Positions 1 through 7,738 of a stretch of 32,290 nt of DNA are shown piece after piece. Within the stretch, counting starts at the first letter, position 1; each line of letters opens with the position of its first letter. The position numbers and the translations under genes are program-made. This DNA is from an uncultured Lachnospiraceae bacterium. GTDB taxonomy: Bacteria; Bacillota; Clostridia; Lachnospirales; Lachnospiraceae. The notes beneath the pieces are model-generated. The model made no database searches, had not been told where the DNA came from, and saw only the letters and a list, made by a program, of their open reading frames with translations. The stretch is taken from positions 1 to 32,290 of the forward strand of contig URRW01000028.1 in NCBI GenBank assembly GCA_900550285.1, in the 5' to 3' direction.

Positions 1-70
1 ACAGCTTATTCAAGTGCGCCACTCTATGGCTTTCCTCTACTTTCTTTCACACTAAAACTCCCTGATTCGC

Positions 71-94
71 CCATTTCCTGAAAAATGGCTTTTT
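71..94 (+). terminator. Possible intrinsic terminator of an upstream gene
   Basis: CCATTT (71-76) pairs with AAATGG (83-88) across a six-base loop and is followed by C and five T (90-94). The stem is short and AT-rich, so this is a modest call. It would end a rightward transcript entering from outside the window. Confidence 0.35.
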
Positions 95-116
95 GCTCGT
101 GTTTTTTGCGGGGGTC

Positions 117-162
117 AGGGTCAAAAATCCTTTTGGGAAAGCCTGCGCCGTCTTTTGACCCT
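117..162. repeat. Inverted repeat with 10-bp arms
   Basis: AGGGTCAAAA (117-126) is exactly complementary to TTTTGACCCT (153-162), separated by 26 bases. No T-run follows, so it is not an obvious terminator. It may be part of a dispersed intergenic repeat, but there is no second copy in this window. Confidence 0.5.
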
Positions 163-250
163 CAGCCCTGAGTTTGGTACATACTGATATAGATTATATA
201 ACGGCAGGCGGGAAAAAATCCAGAGCTTCTGAAAAACTTTTTTAGAAATC

Positions 251-281
251 CGTTGTCGGGACAACGAGAGCGGGTACTCTC
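251..281. promoter_or_regulatory. Two abutting hairpins upstream of the ftsH promoter
   Basis: CGTTGT-CGGG-ACAACG (251-266) is a perfect 6-bp stem with a four-base loop. GAGAG-CGGGTA-CTCTC (266-281) follows at once, sharing base 266. They end 28 bp before the -35 box of ftsH, a place where a regulator could bind. The regulatory role is inferred only from position and symmetry. Confidence 0.3.
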
Positions 282-309
282 AGTGTACAGTATTTTCACA
301 CTTTATCTA

Positions 310-338
310 TTGATTTCTTCTATTATAGTGTCTATAAT
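310..338 (+). promoter_or_regulatory. Sigma-A promoter of ftsH
   Basis: TTGATT (310-315) and a perfect TATAAT (333-338) are separated by the ideal 17 bp. Transcription would start near 345, giving an ftsH leader of roughly 70 bases. A second AT-rich box, TATTAT at 321-326, overlaps the spacer. Confidence 0.75.
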
Positions 339-412
339 TATGGTACTGCCGCAGCTGTAAAGCGCAGAAAATTTAGGTGGCAGAAAGAGAGACGCAAAAG
401 AAAGGTTAGCAA

Positions 413-2776
413 ATGGATAATAATATCAACCCTTATAATAACGGGGGTTCCAATGGAAACGGCAGCGGAAACGGAGGGCAGCAGGGCCCCGGCGGTCCGG
501 GACAGAACAATCCGAGGCGCACGAGCCTGATCCTGCTGGCTGTGGCGGCGGTTGTGACGCTGGTTTCCATGAGCCTGTTTATGAAGATGATCAACAACGC
601 CACGAATCAGGAAATCCCTTTCGGGAAATTTCAGGAGATGGTGGAAGGCGGCGAGGTAGAGGAAGTCACATGGGACGATGAGACGATCTATATCCAGCCG
701 AAGTCGGAGCAGCCGGACACGCTGTTTAACGCAGCGCCGCAGGTGAGCTATTATACCGGCAAGGCGCAGTCCGACGATGTGCTTTCCGCATATCTGGAAG
801 AAAATCAGGTGGAAAGCTACGGCAAGATCGTGCCGGACGGCTCCGGGCTGATCCTGACGATGATTCTGACCTATGTGCTGCCGATCGTGGTCATGTGGGT
901 GCTGTTAAGCTTCCTGTTCCGGAGAATGGGCGGCAGCGGCGGCCCGATGGGCGTAGGCAAGAGCAATGCCAAGGTATATGTGCAGAAGGAAACGGGCATC
1001 ACATTTAAGGATGTGGCGGGCGAGGACGAGGCGAAGGAATCGCTGCAGGAGGTCGTGGATTTCCTGCACAATCCCCAGCGCTATGTGCAGATCGGGGCGA
1101 AGCTTCCCAAGGGCGCCCTTTTGGTGGGGCCTCCCGGAACGGGTAAGACTCTGCTGGCAAAAGCGGTGGCGGGAGAAGCGAAGGTGCCGTTTTTCTCCCT
1201 GACGGGTTCGGATTTCATCGAGCTGTATGTGGGCGTGGGCGCGTCCCGTGTGCGCGACCTGTTCAAAGAGGCGACGAAAAATGCGCCGTGCATTATTTTT
1301 ATCGACGAGATCGACGCCATCGGCAGAAGCCGTGATTCCAAATACGGCGGCGGAAACGAGGAGCGGGAGCAGACGCTGAACCAGCTGCTTTCCGAGATGG
1401 ACGGCTTTGATACGTCGAAGGGGATTCTGGTGCTGGGCGCGACCAACAGACCGGAGATTCTGGATAAGGCGCTTTTGCGCCCCGGACGTTTTGACCGGCG
1501 GATCATCGTGGATAAGCCGGATTTAAAGGGGCGTGTGGAGATTTTAAAGGTACATGCCAAAGATGTGAAGATGGACGAGACGGTGGACTTTGATGCGATC
1601 GCGCTGGCGACCAGCGGAGCAGTCGGCTCCGATCTTGCGAACATGATCAACGAGGCTGCCATCAACGCGGTCAAGCAGGGGCGCGAATATGTGTGCCAGA
1701 AGGATCTGTTTGAAGCGGTGGAGCAAGTGCTTGTGGGCAAGGAGAAAAAAGACCGCATCATGAGCGCGCAGGAGCGCCGGATCGTTTCCTACCACGAGGT
1801 CGGCCATGCGCTGATCGCCGCGTTGCAGAAAAATTCCGAGCCGGTGCAGAAAATCACGATCGTCCCCCGCACGATGGGCGCGCTGGGCTATGTGATGCAC
1901 GTGCCGGAGGAAGAGAAGTTTCTGAATACCGAGGCGGAGATCCACGATATGCTTGTAGGCTATCTGGGCGGCCGCGCGGCGGAGGAGATCGTATTTGATA
2001 CCGTGACGACGGGCGCGGCAAACGACATCGAGCAGGCGACAGGTCTGGCGCGGTCGATGGTAACCCGGTTTGGCATGAGCAAGAAGTTTGGGCTGATCGG
2101 TTTGGAATCCGTTGAAAGCCAGTATCTGGACGGCAGATCGGTCATGAACTGCTCAGATATTACGGCTTCCGAGATCGATCAGGAAGTGATGCGCATTCTG
2201 AAGGAATGCTATCAGGAGGCGCTGGAGCTGCTTTCTGCAAACCGTGAGGTCATGGATAAGCTGGCGGCGCATCTGATCGAAAAGGAGACGATCACCGGCA
2301 AGGAATTTATGCGGATCTACCGGGAGATCAAGGGACTTCCTCAGGAAGAGGAGACAAAAGAAGGAGAGGCTGCGGCAAAAGGCGCAGACGCCAAAACGAT
2401 GGAAGCATCTGCCGGGAACGGCGCGGCACAGGAAGCAGCGCAGGACAACGGGGCAGGAGACAGCTCTGCCGCAGGACAGCCTGACGGCGCAGCAAAGCAG
2501 GAGCCTCCGGTTTTGAAGCCCTGGGAAGAGTTTTCGAGGCAGCAGGCGCAGCGGGAGGACAGCTTTTTTGGCGGGGACGATGAGCCGACTGTGATCAGCA
2601 ACAGCCGCAGCGCAGAGGAACGTCCGGAGACTTTAGAAAATACAGAGGAGCCGGACAAGGCGCAGGAGGATGAAAACAGCAGACCGTGGACGCCCCCGAC
2701 GCCGGGGCCGGAAGCTCAGGGAACGGCAGGAAGGTTCTCCGGAGCGATCTGGCAGGATAAAGATAAAAAAGACTGA
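413..2776 (+). CDS. ftsH: ATP-dependent zinc metalloprotease FtsH
   Basis: Membrane-anchored AAA+ protease that extracts and degrades misfolded membrane proteins and short-lived regulators. The 787-residue product has a transmembrane helix at about 37-59, an external domain to about 144, and a second helix at 145-169. The AAA module follows with Walker A GPPGTGKT (239-246), Walker B IIFIDEID (294-301) and the ATNRPEILDKALLRPGRFDR segment. The zinc motif HEVGH lies at 461-465, with Asp538 as likely third ligand. It is longer than the usual 610-650 residues because of an Asn/Gly-rich head (1-33) and an Ala/Glu/Gln-rich tail of about 145 residues (643-787). The start has a weak AAAGG site seven bases upstream. 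It is a single-gene unit with its own promoter and terminator. Confidence 0.97.
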   Translation: MDNNINPYNNGGSNGNGSGNGGQQGPGGPGQNNPRRTSLILLAVAAVVTLVSMSLFMKMINNATNQEIPFGKFQEMVEGGEVEEVTWDDETIYIQPKSEQPDTLFNAAPQVSYYTGKAQSDDVLSAYLEENQVESYGKIVPDGSGLILTMILTYVLPIVVMWVLLSFLFRRMGGSGGPMGVGKSNAKVYVQKETGITFKDVAGEDEAKESLQEVVDFLHNPQRYVQIGAKLPKGALLVGPPGTGKTLLAKAVAGEAKVPFFSLTGSDFIELYVGVGASRVRDLFKEATKNAPCIIFIDEIDAIGRSRDSKYGGGNEEREQTLNQLLSEMDGFDTSKGILVLGATNRPEILDKALLRPGRFDRRIIVDKPDLKGRVEILKVHAKDVKMDETVDFDAIALATSGAVGSDLANMINEAAINAVKQGREYVCQKDLFEAVEQVLVGKEKKDRIMSAQERRIVSYHEVGHALIAALQKNSEPVQKITIVPRTMGALGYVMHVPEEEKFLNTEAEIHDMLVGYLGGRAAEEIVFDTVTTGAANDIEQATGLARSMVTRFGMSKKFGLIGLESVESQYLDGRSVMNCSDITASEIDQEVMRILKECYQEALELLSANREVMDKLAAHLIEKETITGKEFMRIYREIKGLPQEEETKEGEAAAKGADAKTMEASAGNGAAQEAAQDNGAGDSSAAGQPDGAAKQEPPVLKPWEEFSRQQAQREDSFFGGDDEPTVISNSRSAEERPETLENTEEPDKAQEDENSRPWTPPTPGPEAQGTAGRFSGAIWQDKDKKD

Positions 2777-2798
2777 TCGGAAGATCGGGCAGTCAGAT

Positions 2799-2842
2799 GC
2801 CGGTCCGCACAGGGCGCAACGCGCCGCGGGCCGGTGTTTTTT
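2799..2842 (+). terminator. Intrinsic terminator of ftsH
   Basis: CCGGTCCGC (2800-2808) pairs with GCGGGCCGG (2826-2834) with one G-U pair. An inner GGCGC-AAC-GCGCC stem (2813-2825) extends it, with a small bulge between. TG and six T (2837-2842) follow the stem. Confidence 0.8.
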
Positions 2843-2883
2843 ATACGCATTCACACCCTTTATTCGCATAGGAAAGGAACGCT

Positions 2884-4752
2884 ATGTTTTGCATTGAAGA
2901 GGAATTAAAGAAGCTGCCCGAAAAGCCGGGCGTATATATTATGCACGATGCGCAGGACAGCATCATTTATGTGGGGAAGGCGGTGCGCCTGCGCAGCCGG
3001 GTGCGTTCGTATTTCCGGGAAAAAATAAACCGTGGCCCCCAGATCGAAAAGATGGTAACGCAGATCGCCCGGTTTGAATATATCGTGACCGATTCGGAGC
3101 TGGAAGCGCTCGTTCTGGAAAACAATCTGATCAAGGAGCACAACCCGAAGTACAACACGCTGCTAAAGGACGACAAAACCTATCCCTACATTAAGGTAAC
3201 GGTGGGGGAGGAATATCCGAGGGTGCTTTTTTCGCGGCTGATGAAAAAGGATAAATCCCGCTATTTCGGGCCGTTTACGTCGGCGGCAGCGGTCAAGGAT
3301 ACGATCGAGCTGTTAAACAAGCTGTTTAAGCTGCGCACCTGCAATCGGGTGCTGCCCCGCGACTGCGGGCTGGAACGCCCCTGCCTGAATTATCACATCG
3401 GGCAGTGCACCGCCCCCTGCCAGAATTATGTGAGCAGGGAGGAGTACCGGAAAAATGTGGACAAGGCGCTGGAATTTTTGAATGGGAACTATTCGATGAT
3501 CCTGGACGATTTGCAGCGCAAAATGGAGGCTGCGGCGGAGGCGCTGGAATTTGAAGAGGCGGCGAAATGGCGGGATCTGTTCAACAGCGTAAAGCAGGTT
3601 TCCCAGAAACAGAAGATCACGGACAGCGACGGCGAGGACAAGGACGTGATCGCGCTGGATAAAGACGGCGGCGACGCGGTCGTGCAGGTGTTTTTTGTGC
3701 GGGGCGGAAAGCTCATCGGCAGGGAGCATTTTTATATGACCCATGTGGAGGATTCGGACAAGGCGCAGATCCTTCTGGATTTTGTAAAACAGTTTTATGC
3801 GGGGACGCCCTTTGTGCCCCGGGAGCTGATGCTGCAAAAGGAGATCGAGGACATCCCGGTTTTGGAGGAATGGCTGACGAAGCGGCGCGGGGCAAGGGTT
3901 TATATCCGCGTGCCCAAAAAGGGACAGAAGGAAAAGCTTGTGGAGCTGGCGGAAAAAAACGCCCGCATGGTGCTGGAAAAGGACAGGGAGCGGATCGCGA
4001 GGGAGGAGGCGCGCACGGTCGGGGCGGTGCGCCAGATCGCGCAGCTGCTTGACCTGCCGGTGCTCGAGCGGATGGAGGCGTTTGATATTTCCAATATCAG
4101 CGGCTTTGAAAACGTGGGCTCGATGGTCGTCTATGAAAAGGGAAAACCCAAGCGCAGCGATTACCGCAAATTCCGCATCAAAACCGTGGCGGGGCCGGAC
4201 GATTACGCCTGCATGCGGGAGGTGCTGACGAGGCGTTTCCTGCACGGGCTGAATGAATCAAAAGAATTGGAGGAAAAGCAGCTTTCCGAAAGCTACGGGA
4301 AATTCGCGCGGTTTCCGGATCTTTTGCTCATGGACGGCGGCAGGGGGCAGGTCAATATCGCGCAGCAGGTGCTGGACGAGCTGCATCTGAATATTCCGGT
4401 ATGCGGCATGGTAAAGGACGACAACCACCGCACGAGGGGGCTGTATTTTCACAATGTGGAGCTGCCCATCGACCGAAACAGCGAGGCGTTTAAGCTGATC
4501 ACGCGGGTGCAGGACGAGGCGCACCGGTTCGCTATCGAATATCACCGGTCGCTGCGCAGCAAGGATCAGGTAAAGAGCGTTCTGGACGGCATTCCGGGCG
4601 TGGGGCCGGCGCGCAGGAAGGCGCTGATGAAAAGCTTTCCGTCCATTTACGAGATCCGGGAGGCGACGGCGGAGCAGATCAGCCTGCAGGCGGACATCCC
4701 GATGCACGTGGCGGAAGAAATTTATGAATTTTTCCACAAACGGGAAGAGTGA
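2884..4752 (+). CDS. uvrC: UvrABC excinuclease subunit C
   Basis: Nuclease subunit of nucleotide excision repair; it cuts on both sides of a lesion bound by UvrB. The 622 residues are normal for the family. The N-terminal GIY-YIG nuclease shows GVY (16-18 region) and YVG (29-31). A cysteine group, C153, C161, C167, C175 and C179, is the metal or Fe-S cluster site. The UVR coiled coil that binds UvrB is at about 205-240. The RNase H-like nuclease has D401 (FDISNISG), D484 (LLMDGG) and H548 (DEAHRFA). Helix-hairpin-helix DNA binding lies at about 565-612. The ATG at 2884 follows GGAAAGGA (2871-2878). It lies 107 bp after ftsH and beyond that gene's terminator, so it should have its own promoter, which I could not place. 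Confidence 0.97.
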   Translation: MFCIEEELKKLPEKPGVYIMHDAQDSIIYVGKAVRLRSRVRSYFREKINRGPQIEKMVTQIARFEYIVTDSELEALVLENNLIKEHNPKYNTLLKDDKTYPYIKVTVGEEYPRVLFSRLMKKDKSRYFGPFTSAAAVKDTIELLNKLFKLRTCNRVLPRDCGLERPCLNYHIGQCTAPCQNYVSREEYRKNVDKALEFLNGNYSMILDDLQRKMEAAAEALEFEEAAKWRDLFNSVKQVSQKQKITDSDGEDKDVIALDKDGGDAVVQVFFVRGGKLIGREHFYMTHVEDSDKAQILLDFVKQFYAGTPFVPRELMLQKEIEDIPVLEEWLTKRRGARVYIRVPKKGQKEKLVELAEKNARMVLEKDRERIAREEARTVGAVRQIAQLLDLPVLERMEAFDISNISGFENVGSMVVYEKGKPKRSDYRKFRIKTVAGPDDYACMREVLTRRFLHGLNESKELEEKQLSESYGKFARFPDLLLMDGGRGQVNIAQQVLDELHLNIPVCGMVKDDNHRTRGLYFHNVELPIDRNSEAFKLITRVQDEAHRFAIEYHRSLRSKDQVKSVLDGIPGVGPARRKALMKSFPSIYEIREATAEQISLQADIPMHVAEEIYEFFHKREE

Positions 4753-4754
4753 CA

Positions 4755-4783
4755 TTGCCGTGGGCATGGAACTGTGGTAAGAT
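4755..4783 (+). promoter_or_regulatory. Candidate promoter of the hprK operon
   Basis: TTGCCG (4755-4760) and TAAGAT (4778-4783) are spaced by 17 bp, just after the uvrC stop codon. A start near 4790 would leave a short leader before the AAGGAGAAGG ribosome site (4811-4820) of hprK. The same TAAGAT box is seen ahead of pseB. Confidence 0.55.
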
Positions 4784-4823
4784 AAAGAGAAGTATTGCGT
4801 GCTTATAGAGAAGGAGAAGGGTT

Positions 4824-5765
4824 ATGGCAAGCATCAGTTTAACGAAGATCATCGAAAAGATGAAGCTTGAAAATCTGACGCCGGAAATCGACGTCAGGGG
4901 CATCCGGATCACTCAGCCGGACATCAACCGCCCCGCGCTGCAGATGACGGGATACTTTGAGCACTTTGAGGCGACCCGCCTGCAGATCATCGGATTCGTG
5001 GAATACTCCTATATCGGGGGGCTCAATGCCGAGGAGGAACGCGACGTTTTGGAGAAGCTTCTGGACTATCCGATCCCGTGCATCATTTTCTGCCGGGAAT
5101 TAAAGCCGGACGACCTGTTCCGCAAGATCGCGATCGAAAAGGGCGTGCCGCTTCTGATGACGAAGCATGCGACGAGCGCGTTTACCGCAGAGCTGATCCG
5201 CTGGCTCAACGTCAAGCTGGCTCCCTGCATTTCGGTGCACGGCGTGCTGGTGGACGTATACGGCGAAGGCGTGCTGATCACAGGCGAAAGCGGCATCGGC
5301 AAATCGGAGGCGGCGCTGGAGCTGATCAAGAGAGGACACCGTCTCGTAACGGACGACGTGGTGGAGATCCGCAAGGTCAGCGAGGATACGCTGGTCGGCA
5401 CGGCTCCCGATATTACGAAGCACTTTATCGAGCTGCGCGGCATCGGCATCGTGGATGTGAAGGCTCTGTTCGGCGCGTCCAGCGTGCGCGAGACACAGAA
5501 CATTGATCTGGTCATCAAGCTGGAAGAGTGGGACAAGGATAAGGAGTACGACCGCCTCGGTCTGGAGGAGGAGTACACCGAATATCTGGGCAACAAGGTC
5601 GTCTGCCACAGCATCCCGATCCGTCCCGGACGGAATCTGGCGATCATCTGCGAGACGGCGGCGGTCAACCACAGACAGAAGAAGATGGGCTACAACGCGG
5701 CGCAGGAGCTGTATATGAGAGTGCAGAATTCTTTGACGCGCAAGCGGGACGAAGAGGACGAATAA
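4824..5765 (+). CDS. hprK: HPr kinase/phosphorylase
   Basis: Sensor enzyme of carbon catabolite control in Firmicutes. It phosphorylates Ser46 of HPr and Crh with ATP or PPi when glycolytic intermediates are high, and removes the phosphate when they fall. The 313 residues match the family. The catalytic His139 lies in SVHGVLVDVYGEG, Walker A GESGIGKS is at 154-161, and the signature ELRGIGIVDVKALFG is at 203-217. The C-terminal PIRPGRNLA segment (265-273) is the phosphorylase-linked loop region. The ATG has an AAGGAGAAGG site four bases upstream. It is the first gene of an operon whose last gene encodes its probable substrate, the Crh-like protein. Confidence 0.97.
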   Translation: MASISLTKIIEKMKLENLTPEIDVRGIRITQPDINRPALQMTGYFEHFEATRLQIIGFVEYSYIGGLNAEEERDVLEKLLDYPIPCIIFCRELKPDDLFRKIAIEKGVPLLMTKHATSAFTAELIRWLNVKLAPCISVHGVLVDVYGEGVLITGESGIGKSEAALELIKRGHRLVTDDVVEIRKVSEDTLVGTAPDITKHFIELRGIGIVDVKALFGASSVRETQNIDLVIKLEEWDKDKEYDRLGLEEEYTEYLGNKVVCHSIPIRPGRNLAIICETAAVNHRQKKMGYNAAQELYMRVQNSLTRKRDEEDE

Positions 5766-5781
5766 ACGGAGGAAACAGACA

Positions 5782-6720
5782 ATGGGCAAATATTGTTTCG
5801 GCGTAGACGTGGGCGGAACCACGGTAAAGCTCGGATTATTTAATACGGACGGCGATCTGCTGGAAAAATGGGAGATCCCCACAGTGACGGACAACCACGG
5901 GGCAAAGATCCTGCCCGACGTGGCAAACAGCATTTTAAAAAAGATGGATGAGCGCGAGATGGAGCGCGACGACGTGGAGGGCGTCGGCATCGGCGCGCCC
6001 GGTCCGATCGACTCCGAAGGAACCGTATACGGCGCAGTCAATCTGGGCTGGGGCACGTTCAGCATCAAAAAGGAGCTGCAGTCCCTTCTGAACATGCCGG
6101 TGGAGGCAGGAAACGACGCAAACGTGGCGGCTCTGGGCGAGATGTGGCAGGGCGGCGCGAAAGGCTATAAGAACGTGATCCTTGCGACGCTGGGAACCGG
6201 CGTGGGCGGCGGCATCATCGTAAACGGAAGGATCCTTTCCGGCGCGACCGGATCCGGCGGCGAGATCGGGCATATGCACGTCAACGACGACGAGACGATC
6301 CCCTGCAACTGCGGCAACTGCGGCTGTCTCGAGCAGTATGTTTCCGCGACGGGCATCGTGCGTCTGGCAAAGGAGAAGCTGGCGGACGAAAACCGGACAA
6401 GCAGCCTGCGCGCTACGGAAGTGAGCGCAAAGGATGTGTGGGATGCGGTAAAGGCAGGCGACGGGCTTGCAACGGAGGTTGCGGAGGACTTCGGCTGGTA
6501 TCTGGGAAAAGGGCTTGCGCAGATGGCGAGCGTTTCCAATCCCGAGATCTTCGTGATCGGCGGCGGCGTTTCCAAGGCGGGGACGGTGCTTTTGGACTAC
6601 ATCCAGAAATATTACCGCAAATATGCGTTCCAGGGCTGCCGGGGCGCGCTGTTTACGCTGGCAAAGCTGGGCAACGACGCGGGCATTTACGGCGCGGCGA
6701 AGATGGTTTTGAGCGAGTAA
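5782..6720 (+). CDS. glcK: ROK-family glucokinase
   Basis: Cytoplasmic kinase that makes glucose 6-phosphate from glucose and ATP. The 312-residue protein opens with the phosphate-binding DVGGTTVKLG (9-18). It has the catalytic Asp112 in GNDANVAA and the ROK zinc site, H164 (EIGHMH) with C175, C177, C180 and C182 in CNCGNCGC. It begins 16 bp after hprK with a GGAGGA site, so the two are surely co-transcribed. Glucose 6-phosphate production next to HprK fits a carbon-control operon. Other hexoses or N-acetylmannosamine are possible ROK substrates, but the overall form is that of Gram-positive glucokinases. Confidence 0.9.
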   Translation: MGKYCFGVDVGGTTVKLGLFNTDGDLLEKWEIPTVTDNHGAKILPDVANSILKKMDEREMERDDVEGVGIGAPGPIDSEGTVYGAVNLGWGTFSIKKELQSLLNMPVEAGNDANVAALGEMWQGGAKGYKNVILATLGTGVGGGIIVNGRILSGATGSGGEIGHMHVNDDETIPCNCGNCGCLEQYVSATGIVRLAKEKLADENRTSSLRATEVSAKDVWDAVKAGDGLATEVAEDFGWYLGKGLAQMASVSNPEIFVIGGGVSKAGTVLLDYIQKYYRKYAFQGCRGALFTLAKLGNDAGIYGAAKMVLSE

Positions 6721-6762
6721 GGAAAAGACTTTTGATGTGCCGCCGGACGGCACGGGAAGCAT

Positions 6763-6799
6763 AATCCTGCCTCTTTCTGCATAGGATAGAGGCAGGATT
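6763..6799. repeat. Perfect 12-bp inverted repeat over the murB start region
   Basis: AATCCTGCCTCT (6763-6774) and AGAGGCAGGATT (6788-6799) are perfectly complementary around a 13-base loop. No T-run follows the stem, so it is a poor terminator. The right arm covers the AGAGG ribosome site and most of the TTG at 6798-6800 that opens the longest murB frame. It could be a processing site, a partial terminator or a translation switch. Confidence 0.6.
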
Positions 6800-7736
6800 G
6801 TGGTTTGACCTCAGCATAGAAGGGTTGGAAAGAGGATTGAAGGAAAAACTGGAAACCATTCTGCCGAAGGAGCGGATTTTAACAGAGGAACCGATGAGCA
6901 GGCACACTACCTTCCGGGTGGGCGGGCCTGCCGAATATTTTCTGACGGTAAATACGGCGGAAGAATTAAGAAGCGTGATGGCGTGCCTTCGGGAAGAGGG
7001 GATGCCGTATTTCCTTTTGGGAAACGGAAGCAACCTGCTCGTCGGCGACCGGGGATACCGCGGCGCGGTCGTGCGTCTCGGCGGTATTTTTGAGACGGTG
7101 GAGGCAGAGGACGGGACGATCCGGGCGGGCGCGGGCGCAAGCCTTGCGCTGACGGCGCGGCGCGCGATGGAAAACGGCCTTTGCGGCATGGAGTTTGCCT
7201 CCGGGATTCCCGGGACGCTGGGCGGCGCGGTAAGGATGAACGCCGGGGCGTACGGCGGCGAGATGTCGATGCTTGTAAGAAGCGTCGATATTATGGATGA
7301 ACAGGGCAGTGTCCGCACGCTTGACCATGAGGAGATGGCGTTTGGCTACCGCACGAGCGTGATCAAAAACAGCCCGTGGACGGTGCTTGGCGCAAGCCTT
7401 GTCCTTGAAAAGGGGGACAGGGAAGAGATCGCAGCGAAGATGCAGAGGCTGGCGCAGCAGCGCCGGGAGAAGCAGCCGCTGGAATTTCCGAGCGCGGGGA
7501 GCACGTTTAAGCGCCCGGAGGGTAATTTTGCGGGCAAGCTGATCATGGATGCAGGGCTTCGCGGATATTCCCGGGGCGGCGCGCAGGTAGCGCAGAAGCA
7601 CTGCGGCTTTATCGTCAATAGAGGAAATGCGACCGCTGCCGATATTGTGGGGCTGATCCGCGAGGTGGCGGAAAAGGTACAGGAGAAATTCGGAGTCACT
7701 CTCGAACCGGAAGTGATTTTTCTGGGAGATTTTTAA
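6798..7736 (+). CDS. murB: UDP-N-acetylenolpyruvoylglucosamine reductase MurB
   Basis: FAD enzyme that uses NADPH to reduce enolpyruvyl-UDP-GlcNAc to UDP-MurNAc in peptidoglycan synthesis. Counted from 6798 it has 312 residues. The FAD domain shows GNGSNLLV (75-82), ASGIPGTLGGAVRMNAGAYG and GYRTS (183-187). The MurB C-terminal domain carries Ser235 (PSAGSTFKRP) and Glu304 (LEPEV). The start is uncertain: there is no ATG before residue 33, which is already inside the conserved region. TTG codons at 6798, 6825 and 6837 are the options. The first is preceded by AGAGG but lies in a hairpin; the last has AGAGGA directly before it. It lies 77 bp after glcK and 2 bp before rapZ. Confidence 0.93.
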   Translation: MWFDLSIEGLERGLKEKLETILPKERILTEEPMSRHTTFRVGGPAEYFLTVNTAEELRSVMACLREEGMPYFLLGNGSNLLVGDRGYRGAVVRLGGIFETVEAEDGTIRAGAGASLALTARRAMENGLCGMEFASGIPGTLGGAVRMNAGAYGGEMSMLVRSVDIMDEQGSVRTLDHEEMAFGYRTSVIKNSPWTVLGASLVLEKGDREEIAAKMQRLAQQRREKQPLEFPSAGSTFKRPEGNFAGKLIMDAGLRGYSRGGAQVAQKHCGFIVNRGNATAADIVGLIREVAEKVQEKFGVTLEPEVIFLGDF

Positions 7737-7738
7737 CG

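Larger units (their letters stand above)
1..300. other. Non-coding left edge upstream of the ftsH promoter
   Basis: No convincing reading frame is seen here. The stretch holds a terminator-like hairpin near 71-94, an inverted repeat with arms 117-126 and 153-162, and two touching small hairpins at 251-281 just ahead of the ftsH promoter. Any gene that the first hairpin would end lies outside the window. Confidence 0.6.

Noticed and set aside
1..412. Possible tRNA or known riboswitch in the left edge
   Set aside because: The small hairpins do not assemble into a cloverleaf or any riboswitch core I know, and no CCA-ended acceptor stem is present.
5100..6095. Long minus-strand frames opposite hprK, uvrC, galE and others
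   Set aside because: They mirror well-identified genes on the other strand, show His/Arg/Ala-rich antisense composition and have no recognisable domain.
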